A DNA stretch of 5,038 bases from positions 1 through 5,038 of the forward strand of contig CAZLSW010000131.1 in NCBI GenBank assembly GCA_964562375.1. Direction: 5' to 3'. The stretch's first letter is position 1; each line of letters opens with the position of its first letter. A program made the translations under genes and the position numbers. Positions 1-5,038 of the stretch are shown here, one piece after another. The stretch is from JAJPXC01 sp964562375 (GTDB taxonomy: Bacteria > Bacteroidota > Bacteroidia > Bacteroidales > Muribaculaceae). The notes under the pieces are model-generated. The model saw only the letters and a program-made list of their open reading frames with translations, made no database searches and was not told the origin of the DNA.

Positions 1-46
1 ACGAATAATCTTCTTACCTTAAATCTAATACCATGAAAAACTGATG

Positions 47-77
47 CAAAGTTAAGCATAAGTTTTGTTTCCGCAAT
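47..77 (-). promoter_or_regulatory. Candidate leftward Bacteroidota-type promoter
   Basis: On the minus strand, positions 54-47 read TAACTTTG, a perfect match to the Bacteroidota primary sigma factor -7 box (TAnnTTTG). About 19 bases upstream, 77-74 reads ATTG, one mismatch from the TTTG of the -33 box. Transcription would start at roughly position 40 and run out of the left edge, so the gene it serves is not in the window. The minus strand near positions 20-10 has a purine-rich AAGGTAAGAAG stretch that could precede a start codon just outside. The box match is visible; promoter activity is inferred. Confidence 0.45.
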
Positions 78-87
78 AGGAACAAGC

Positions 88-161
88 GATTTTTAACTGA
101 TTTTAACCGCAAAGTCGCGTTTATAACAGATTTTAAACCTAACTGTAGAAAGATTTTATAC
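88..161 (+). repeat. Four GATTTT-type direct repeats in the rel leader
   Basis: A decamer close to GATTTTAAAC occurs four times on the plus strand just before the rel gene: 88-97 (GATTTTTAAC), 99-108 (GATTTTAACC), 129-138 (GATTTTAAAC) and 152-161 (GATTTTATAC). The second and third lie in a longer imperfect repeat (95-108 and 125-139). Offsets from the first copy are 11, 41 and 64 bases, close to whole turns of B-DNA. They could be a regulator's binding sites, phased T-tracts that bend the DNA, or simply AT-rich leader sequence. The last copy ends three bases before the ATG. Confidence 0.5.
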
Positions 162-164
162 GTC

Positions 165-2363
165 ATGGCCGATTTTCACAACATATATACCGAGCCGGGG
201 AGAATCGCACGACTCTACCGCGAGCTCGACAGGCTGGCCCACGGGGTGGCCCATGAAGGCGATCGGGAGGCCATCTTCCGAGCGCTACGCGAGGGCTTCG
301 ACAAGGGTGTCCTCGCTGTCGACTCTCATGGCGTGGAGCCTATCGCCCGACAATTGGACACCGCTGTTACCTTGTGCCAAATGGTCGACGCCGACCGCTC
401 GATGATCGTCGCCATCTTGATTCACACCCTTGTCACTCACGAGGTTATGACCATCGCCCAGGTGGAAAAGCAGTGGGGCAAGGATATCGCCTCGCTCGTA
501 GAGGGGTTGGTGAAGGTCGAGAGCCTCTACCGCAAGCGAGCGGGCGACGTAAGCGACAATTTCCGCAAACTCCTCCTTACCTTCGCCCAGGATATCCGCG
601 TGATTATCATCATGATAGTCGACCGCCTTGCCCTGATGCGTGCCATCAACCACCACCCCGACGAGCCTTTCGTCATTGAAACAGCCTACGAGGCCGGATA
701 CCTCTACGCTCCCCTGGCCCACCGCCTGGGCTTGTACGCCATCAAGTCGGAACTGGAGGACATGTCGCTAAAATACACCCATCGCGACATCTACACAGCT
801 ATCGCCCATAAACTCAACCAGCGCAAGGCAGCCCGCGACGCGTATATCGCCGATTTTATCGCCCCGATTCGCAAAAAGCTGGAAGAGACCGATTTACGAT
901 TCGAAATCAAGGGTCGCACCAAGTCGATTTACTCCATCTGGAACAAGATGAAGAAGCAGGGCGCCGACATCGACCATATCTACGACCTATTCGCCATTCG
1001 CATCATCCTCGACTCCGAGCCGGCGAAGGAGAAGAGCGATTGCTGGAACGTCTACTCGGTGGTAACTGACATGTACCAGCCCAACCCCTCGCGCCTAAAA
1101 GATTGGCTGTCAATACCCAAAAGCAACGGTTACGAGAGCCTCCATATCACCGTTAACGGCCCTGGCGGAAAGTGGGTGGAGGTGCAGATACGCACGCGTC
1201 GCATGGACGCCATCGCCGAACGCGGTCTCGCAGCCCACTGGAAATACAAGGGCATCCAAGCCGAGCAAAACCTCGACGCATGGATGAACAACGTGCGAGA
1301 CATCTTGGAGGCCGCCGAGTCGGGGCCCATGGAGCTAATGAAAAATATGAAGATGGACGTCTACGACAAGGAGGTGTTCGTCTTCACCCCCAAGGGCGAC
1401 CTCTACCGCCTGCCCCTGGGCGCCTCGGTACTCGATTTCGCCTTCAACATCCACTCCCGCATCGGCGAGCAGTGCATCGGCGGCAAAGTCAACGGTAAGA
1501 ACCAGAAAATCAACTACAAGCTCCAAAGCGGCGACACCGTTGAGATACTTACCTCCTCTACCCAAAAGCCAAAACAGGATTGGCTCAATTTCGTTGTCAC
1601 CTCCAAGGCACGGTCCAAAATCAAGCAGACGATCAAGGAGGAGGGAAACAAGATGGCCGAGCTAGGCCGCGAACTCCTCGCCCGACGCTTCAAAAACCGC
1701 AAGATCGAGATGGAGGAGGCCAAGCTCATGCGCGTGGTCAAGAAGATGGGATACAAAATGGTCACCGACTTCTTCAAGGCCCTCGCCGAGGAGCAACTCG
1801 ATCCCAGCGCGGTGATTGACAGCTACTTGACCATCGACGCCCCCACGGCCGAGGCAACTACGGTGTCGGCCGAAGAGTTCGTCCAGCAACCCACAGCCGA
1901 GACGCAGCCATCATCCGATGTGCTTGTTATCGGCAACGACATCAAGGGCCTCAACTACCGACTGGCAAAGTGCTGCAACCCGATTTACGGCGATCCCGTG
2001 TTTGGCTTCGTGTCGGCCGAAGGCGTCATCAAGGTACACCGCGAGGACTGCCCCAACGCCCGCAATATCCGTCAAAAATACCCCTACCGCATCATCCCCA
2101 CGCGCTGGTCGGGCAAGCTCGGCGACCAGCTCCCGGCCACCTTACGCGTTGTGGGACAGGACGATATCGGTATCGTTACCAACATCACCTCTATAATCAA
2201 CAGGGAAGGCTCTTCCTCCCTGCGATCAATTTCGATCGACTCCCACGACGGCCTGTTCCAAGGCTACCTCGTAGTGGGCGTCAAGGACAACCAGACACTC
2301 AACAACCTCATCAAGAAAATCTTACAAGTAAAAGGCGTAAAAGATGTACAACGCAGCAACTAA
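165..2363 (+). CDS. relA: RelA/SpoT-family (p)ppGpp synthetase with degenerate HD domain
   Basis: This 732-residue protein has the full length and module order of long RelA/SpoT (RSH) enzymes. These make the alarmone (p)ppGpp from ATP and GDP or GTP in the cytosol, usually sensing uncharged tRNA on stalled ribosomes. The N-terminal HD region (about 40-200) is recognisable, but the hydrolase motif HDxxED reads HTLVTH at 87-92. The later DRLHNMR-type motif reads DRLALMR at 153-159, and the upstream HxGQxRKSG-type segment is missing, so (p)ppGpp hydrolysis is probably lost. The synthetase domain (about 240-362) looks intact: GRTKSIYS at 250-257, YDLFAIR at 273-279, RLKD at 310-313, GYESLH at 322-327, EVQIRT at 339-344, AAHWKYK at 356-362. 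A TGS domain follows (about 403-463), then a helical region, a linker with repeated PTAE (559-584), a Cys-rich module with C603, C604, H625 and C629, and a C-terminal ACT domain (about 656-730). The ATG at 165 follows an AT-rich leader without a clear Shine-Dalgarno. The symbol is chosen for the likely synthetase-only activity; orthology to proteobacterial RelA is not claimed. Confidence 0.95.
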   Translation: MADFHNIYTEPGRIARLYRELDRLAHGVAHEGDREAIFRALREGFDKGVLAVDSHGVEPIARQLDTAVTLCQMVDADRSMIVAILIHTLVTHEVMTIAQVEKQWGKDIASLVEGLVKVESLYRKRAGDVSDNFRKLLLTFAQDIRVIIIMIVDRLALMRAINHHPDEPFVIETAYEAGYLYAPLAHRLGLYAIKSELEDMSLKYTHRDIYTAIAHKLNQRKAARDAYIADFIAPIRKKLEETDLRFEIKGRTKSIYSIWNKMKKQGADIDHIYDLFAIRIILDSEPAKEKSDCWNVYSVVTDMYQPNPSRLKDWLSIPKSNGYESLHITVNGPGGKWVEVQIRTRRMDAIAERGLAAHWKYKGIQAEQNLDAWMNNVRDILEAAESGPMELMKNMKMDVYDKEVFVFTPKGDLYRLPLGASVLDFAFNIHSRIGEQCIGGKVNGKNQKINYKLQSGDTVEILTSSTQKPKQDWLNFVVTSKARSKIKQTIKEEGNKMAELGRELLARRFKNRKIEMEEAKLMRVVKKMGYKMVTDFFKALAEEQLDPSAVIDSYLTIDAPTAEATTVSAEEFVQQPTAETQPSSDVLVIGNDIKGLNYRLAKCCNPIYGDPVFGFVSAEGVIKVHREDCPNARNIRQKYPYRIIPTRWSGKLGDQLPATLRVVGQDDIGIVTNITSIINREGSSSLRSISIDSHDGLFQGYLVVGVKDNQTLNNLIKKILQVKGVKDVQRSN

Positions 2364-3168
2364 AACCATGATTATCGCGGCCTTAGCCCTGGTGGCTACG
2401 GCGTGTGGCAAACCCCAATCAACCCGCGAGGCCGAGGCCTTATATGCCCAGGCCGACAGCGCCTTCGTCCAAGGTGCTTTCGACAAGGCCCTGGCGCTGT
2501 TGGATTCCATCGACCACGCCTATCCGGGCGAGATCGCTACCCGCAACGAGGGGCTGCGATTGCGCCCCAAGGTGCAGGAGGAATTGTCGAAACTTGAGTT
2601 TTCCCAGATGGACTCGCTTGTGGCCGCTTTGCAAGTGCGCTACGACACTATCGTGTCCCTCATGACAAAGGTATCAACCCCCGACTTCGCCGAAGGCTAT
2701 TGGGTGGCCAACGAGGGACGCAATCCACGTCTTGTGAGCGGCGACGGAATCGAGGGACGCGTCACCGAGACCGGCGAGTTCTACATGGTATCGTCGCTCT
2801 GCCCCTCCAACGTTCACCATCAATGGTTTACACTCTCAACCGGCCAAGCCGACGCTTCAACACAGGTCGTGCCTTACGACGGCGAACTCAACTATCGCGT
2901 CAACGGCGGCGAGGTGGTAACCTACATGACCGCCGCATGCTCAGCCGTTGGGCAATTCGCCGCCGACCACCGTGACGAAACCCTCACCGTCACCTATCGC
3001 GGCGAGCGCACCAAGAAACAAAAGCTCACCCCCGCGCAAGCCCACGGCCTCGCCACCGCCTGGGACTTCGCCCAGACCCTCTCGGCTTTCCGCCGCGCCT
3101 CAATCGAGCGTGAGCGCCTCAACCGACAGCTCGCCATCACCCGCGACCAGCAAGCCCGCATCCGATAA
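2344..3168 (+). CDS. Predicted lipoprotein with TPR-like helix pair, unknown function
   Basis: I do not recognise a named family. The 274-residue product starts with a lipoprotein-type signal: one Lys in the n-region, a hydrophobic core at about 9-19, and VATAC ending at Cys21, a loose but acceptable Bacteroidota lipobox. It should be lipidated and held in the cell envelope; no acidic surface-export signal follows the Cys (CGKPQST). Residues 29-61 form a TPR-like helix pair (AEALYAQADSAF, G44, FDKALALLDSI, YP). Helical sequence continues to about 110, a beta-rich Gly/Thr-rich middle runs from 115 to 220, and a charged helix or coiled coil (228-274) ends in QQARIR. Cysteines 153 and 199 could form a disulfide in the periplasm. 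The first ATG lies inside the rel gene, giving a 20-base overlap; the alternative ATG at 2368 would remove the n-region Lys, so I prefer 2344. Overlap implies co-transcription and probably coupled translation with rel. The stop codon is the first part of the downstream palindromic array. Confidence 0.85.
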   Translation: MYNAATKTMIIAALALVATACGKPQSTREAEALYAQADSAFVQGAFDKALALLDSIDHAYPGEIATRNEGLRLRPKVQEELSKLEFSQMDSLVAALQVRYDTIVSLMTKVSTPDFAEGYWVANEGRNPRLVSGDGIEGRVTETGEFYMVSSLCPSNVHHQWFTLSTGQADASTQVVPYDGELNYRVNGGEVVTYMTAACSAVGQFAADHRDETLTVTYRGERTKKQKLTPAQAHGLATAWDFAQTLSAFRRASIERERLNRQLAITRDQQARIR

Positions 3169-3190
3169 GCAGGATGTCCCGCCGTGCTAA

Positions 3191-3218
3191 GTAGGAAGTC
3201 CCGCCGTGCCGGCGGGAC
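3191..3218 (+). repeat. Complete REP-like unit, rightward
   Basis: GTAG lies at 3191-3194, followed by GAA and a perfect hairpin: GTCCCGCCG at 3198-3206, loop TGC at 3207-3209, CGGCGGGAC at 3210-3218. The second arm can also pair with the identical GTCCCGCCG of the half unit at 3176-3184, so two mutually exclusive hairpins are possible. There is no U-run directly after the stem, so a classic intrinsic terminator is not supported. Confidence 0.8.
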
Positions 3219-3226
3219 AGTCCACC

Positions 3227-3254
3227 GTCGGGCCGACACGGCCCGACATCCTAC
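3227..3254 (-). repeat. Complete REP-like unit, leftward
   Basis: On the minus strand this reads GTAG (3254-3251), GAT, then GTCGGGCCG (3247-3239), loop TGT (3238-3236) and CGGCCCGAC (3235-3227). It has the same 9-bp stem and 3-base loop as its rightward partner, but the arm sequence is different (GGGCCG instead of CCCGCCG). The pair is separated by 8 bases (3219-3226). A half copy of this version follows, with GTGG in place of GTAG at 3277-3274 and the arm at 3270-3262. Confidence 0.8.
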
Positions 3255-3310
3255 TTACCGTCGGCCCGACATCCCACTTACCATGAACCTCTCCTTTTAG
3301 CAATTTGTTC

Positions 3311-3346
3311 TACATTTAGGCTTCGGGCGATAGTGCCCGCCGCTAA
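3311..3346 (+). promoter_or_regulatory. Possible SDR promoter box and leader hairpin
   Basis: Between the palindromic array and the SDR gene, TACATTTA at 3311-3318 matches the Bacteroidota -7 box TAnnTTTG at all but the last base, but no TTTG stands at the right distance upstream. It is followed by a hairpin: CGGGC at 3324-3328, loop GATAGT, GCCCG at 3335-3339. An outer TTAG/CTAA pairing (3316-3319 with 3343-3346) could extend it across a small internal loop. If transcription starts near 3325, most of this would be the SDR leader. The inverted repeat is visible; its role is unknown. The rest of 3283-3364 shows nothing else I can name. Confidence 0.25.
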
Positions 3347-3364
3347 CCCTAATATTATGTGGTC

Positions 3365-4201
3365 ATGGAACAAAAAGGCTATTATAAGGACTGGCTCCAC
3401 CGAAAGGAAGGAACGAAGATCGTGATTATGGGCGCCGGTTCAGGCCAAGGACTACGCGCTGCCGTGATGCTGGCTTTGGCCGGCTGGAAAGTGGGCGTGG
3501 CTGGCCGTAACGTGAAGGTACTCAAGGCAATAAAGCAAAAATTCCCCAAGAATGTCGAATGGGCCGAAATCGACGTTACCCACGACGACGCCCCAAAGCG
3601 CCTCGAAGGCTTGATCAACAAGCTTGGAGGCATGGATATCTACTTCCATGTGGCTGGCATCCAATACATTAACCCCGAGCTGATGATCTCTCAGGAAGTG
3701 GAAACCTTGGAGACCGAGTGCGTAGGCTTCGCCCGCATGCTCTGCGCGGCCTACCACTACTTCCGTTTCTCAGGTCGCAAGGGACAAATCGCAGCTATCA
3801 CCTCCGTTGGTGGCACCCGTGGCACAGGCGCTATCGCCAGCTACTCGGCCGGCAAGAAGTTTGGCCAAACCTACATTGAGGCGCTCGCCCAATTAGCTCA
3901 TATCCAAAAGGTTGACGTGAAATTCACCGACATCCGTCCTGGCTGGATCCGCACGCCCCTTGAGCTCGACGAACTCGACTACCCCATCAACATGACCATG
4001 AGTTACGCCGTACCGCAGATCCTCAAGGCCATCGTTGACAAAAAGCGCGTGGCCGTGATCGACTGGCGCTGGCGTGGTGTTTACTACCTGTGGCGCCGTA
4101 TCCCGCGATATATCTGGGAGCGCATGACTCCACCTATCTGCTCCAAGGCCCCAGAAGCCGAGGTGCAGAAAAACGCCGAATTGGAAACAACCACTATTTA
4201 G
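3365..4201 (+). CDS. SDR-family NAD(P)-dependent oxidoreductase
   Basis: This 278-residue protein has a short-chain dehydrogenase/reductase Rossmann fold. The nucleotide-binding loop is GAGSGQG at 23-29, and R48 in AGRN after the second strand suggests NADP(H). D70 follows the third strand, HVAG at 95-98 stands in place of NNAG, S147 is in AITS, the catalytic Y160-x-x-x-K164 is intact (YSAGK), and RPGWIRTP lies at 191-198. The usual Asn of the catalytic tetrad (NxxG on helix 4) appears to be Glu118 (ECVG, 118-121). After the fold, 229-254 is rich in Trp, Tyr and Arg (VIDWRWRGVYYLWRR), which could lie against the membrane, and the last 20 residues are a charged tail. The substrate is not identifiable. 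The ATG at 3365 is preferred over the GTG at 3359 because it gives a natural start two residues in; there is no clear Shine-Dalgarno. Its stop overlaps the convergent WYL gene by 8 bases. Confidence 0.9.
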   Translation: MEQKGYYKDWLHRKEGTKIVIMGAGSGQGLRAAVMLALAGWKVGVAGRNVKVLKAIKQKFPKNVEWAEIDVTHDDAPKRLEGLINKLGGMDIYFHVAGIQYINPELMISQEVETLETECVGFARMLCAAYHYFRFSGRKGQIAAITSVGGTRGTGAIASYSAGKKFGQTYIEALAQLAHIQKVDVKFTDIRPGWIRTPLELDELDYPINMTMSYAVPQILKAIVDKKRVAVIDWRWRGVYYLWRRIPRYIWERMTPPICSKAPEAEVQKNAELETTTI

Positions 4202-4946
4202 CCAACTTCTGGTAGCGCGTCGCGGCCAGGAGGATGTGCTGGCTTACGCGGTGGCGCAGGTCACGCGGCGAAAGCACCTCTATATGGTCGGCAAAGCCCA
4301 GCAACAACCGCTCCAACTCAAAATTGAGGATTACCTCCAAATGTAGAATCCCCGAGCCATCAGGCCTCTTCTCGGTAAGCATCTGGCTTCCGTGAAGGGG
4401 CTTGGTGATCATATAAGGCAGAGTTTCGGCGTCGACCCACAGGGTGACGTGGCGGGGATGATTGGAAGGATCACGGGTTACTCCCACCATTTGCCCTATA
4501 TATTCGGCAGCGCGGAAGAAAGTGTTGGGCACGTAGGGATTGACCTTGTCCTCTCTCACCGAGAGTATACGGTCCAATGCCAGTGTCATCACATCCTTGC
4601 CATTACGGGGATGACCGATGACGAACCATCGGTTGTTGAACTCCTTCAACAGGTAGGGCGACAACTGGATGTCGCTTGGAGTGCGCTGCCGGAACGATTG
4701 GTAAGACACCACTATCGGCCTGTGCTCGCGAATCAAGTCGTAGAGCGTCGACAAGTGCTCCAAGCCACGCAGGCGCTCGTTGGTGTCGAGCCACACGATT
4801 GGCTCTTGGTTACGCTCAAGGTTGATACTCTCCTGCAGGCGCGCCAAGAGGTCCTCCTGCTGCCCCATGCCACGGAAGCCTTGGTAATGGCGGAAGATAT
4901 CCAGGGCCGACGACAGTTCTTGCAGGTCGCGCTCGCTCAGAGGCAT
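4194..4946 (-). CDS. WYL-domain regulator lacking its N-terminal HTH region
   Basis: The 250-residue product matches the C-terminal part of Bacteroidota WYL-domain transcriptional regulators. A helical linker comes first (about 1-60). The WYL domain follows (about 64-135), with PYLLKEFNNRWFVIG at 97-111, WFV in place of the Trp-Tyr-Leu signature, and the conserved Asp-Arg-Ile at 125-127. A WCX-type C-terminal extension (about 165-250) holds LHLEVILNFELERLLLGFAD (201-220). WYL domains typically bind a nucleic-acid or nucleotide ligand and control an attached winged helix; full-length relatives are about 300 residues or more. The ATG at 4946 is the first possible start after an in-frame TAA at 5021-5019, yet codons between them still read like the family. 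So the gene is truncated, frameshifted or mis-sequenced at its 5' end rather than complete. Without a DNA-binding domain the product might sense a ligand but not bind an operator. Confidence 0.8.
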   Translation of the reverse strand: MPLSERDLQELSSALDIFRHYQGFRGMGQQEDLLARLQESINLERNQEPIVWLDTNERLRGLEHLSTLYDLIREHRPIVVSYQSFRQRTPSDIQLSPYLLKEFNNRWFVIGHPRNGKDVMTLALDRILSVREDKVNPYVPNTFFRAAEYIGQMVGVTRDPSNHPRHVTLWVDAETLPYMITKPLHGSQMLTEKRPDGSGILHLEVILNFELERLLLGFADHIEVLSPRDLRHRVSQHILLAATRYQKLAK

Positions 4947-5018
4947 GTTGCGGATTGAGAATTTCGGATCATCGTAGGCGTAATATTTACCCCAGTTCGG
5001 GATAAAAAAGTGGCATAA
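4947..5018 (-). pseudogene. Coding-like in-frame extension of the WYL gene, no start codon
   Basis: The 24 codons upstream of the WYL ATG contain no ATG, GTG or TTG, but from about 4994 they read NWGKYYAYDDPKFSIRN. From memory, Bacteroidota WYL regulators carry a YYxYxDPxFSIxNxPL segment between the HTH and the WYL linker, so this looks like true former or present coding sequence. An in-frame TAA (5021-5019) stops it. The minus-strand heptamer TTTTTTA at 5009-5003 sits between this stop and the conserved segment. Possible explanations are a homopolymer sequencing error, an inactivating mutation, or recoding. The sequence beyond 5018 to the window end is AT-rich, and no frame there is clearly recognisable. 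Confidence 0.5.
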
Positions 5019-5038
5019 TTATTTGATAATGTGGGGAT

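Larger units (their letters stand above)
3166..3282. repeat. REP/BIME-like nested palindromic array
   Basis: Four related units are arranged symmetrically around about 3222. Two point right: a half unit at 3166-3187 and a complete one at 3188-3218, which share a 22-base unit with two differences. Two point left: a complete one at 3227-3259 and a half unit at 3260-3282, which share a 20-base core with one difference at a period of 23. Each complete unit is a GTAG tetranucleotide, three bases, then a 9-bp perfect stem with a 3-base loop. GTAG next to a hairpin, in inverted pairs, is the known layout of REP sequences and BIMEs, which are mobilised by RAYT (TnpA_REP) transposases. No RAYT gene is in the window. 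The array separates the rel-lipoprotein unit from the SDR gene and may protect mRNA 3' ends or stop transcription. The structure is read directly; the REP assignment is inferred by analogy. Confidence 0.75.

Noticed and set aside
60..67. Plus-strand -7 box for rel (AAGTTTTG)
   Set aside because: It misses the first base of TAnnTTTG and has no TTTG at the right distance upstream, so I did not call it a promoter.
285..722. 145-codon minus-strand open frame opposite the rel HD region
   Set aside because: It lies wholly within the rel coding region, its translation resembles no family, and GC-rich codon bias in rel explains the open antisense frame.
1970..2371. 133-codon plus-strand frame inside the rel 3' end
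   Set aside because: It overlaps the conserved Cys-rich and ACT modules in another frame and is a basic, Arg/Pro/Gln-rich translation typical of shadow frames.
3198..3247. Intrinsic rho-independent terminator
   Set aside because: The stems are strong, but neither is followed by a T-run on its strand, so a classic terminator is not supported; termination by other means remains possible.
3166..3282. CRISPR array
   Set aside because: The repeats are inverted palindromes with no unique spacers of regular length, and no cas gene is nearby.
4392..4958. 188-codon plus-strand open frame opposite the WYL gene
   Set aside because: The minus-strand WYL protein is clearly recognisable over the same DNA; this frame has no known domain and is an antisense shadow.

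Overview
The window looks like chromosomal DNA from a member of the Bacteroidales (Bacteroidota). The evidence is GC-rich coding sequence with AT-rich intergenic DNA, gene starts without a clear Shine-Dalgarno sequence, a perfect copy of the Bacteroidota -7 promoter box (TAnnTTTG) on the minus strand near the left end, and proteins of types common in that order. I cannot place it to genus; the fairly high GC would fit a Muribaculaceae- or Rikenellaceae-like genome, but that is a guess.

Layout, left to right. Positions 1-164 are an intergenic region that probably carries a leftward promoter for a gene outside the window and a rightward leader with four copies of a GATTTT-type decamer. Next is a long RelA/SpoT-family (p)ppGpp enzyme (165-2363). 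Its synthetase, TGS, Cys-rich and ACT modules look intact, but its hydrolase (HD) motif is degraded. Its 3' end overlaps a gene for a small predicted lipoprotein with a TPR-like helix pair (2344-3168), so the two probably form one transcription unit. From the lipoprotein stop codon to 3282 lies a nested palindromic array that has the architecture of a REP/BIME element: two complete GTAG-plus-hairpin units facing each other, flanked by two half units. After a short leader comes an SDR-family oxidoreductase (3365-4201). It ends tail to tail, with an 8-base overlap, against a leftward WYL-domain regulator (4194-4946).

The WYL gene is odd. The sequence upstream of its only available ATG still reads like the conserved part of the family, but an in-frame TAA interrupts it. 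The DNA-binding N-terminus must therefore be lost, frameshifted, or joined by some recoding event next to a T6A run.

Functionally, the rel gene would make the stringent-response alarmone under starvation. The lipoprotein is co-transcribed but of unknown role. The SDR and WYL genes have no evident link to it. The two observations most worth following up are the REP/BIME-like array and the combination of a dead HD site with an intact RXKD-type synthetase. I see no RNA genes, CRISPR array, transposase gene or phage gene.
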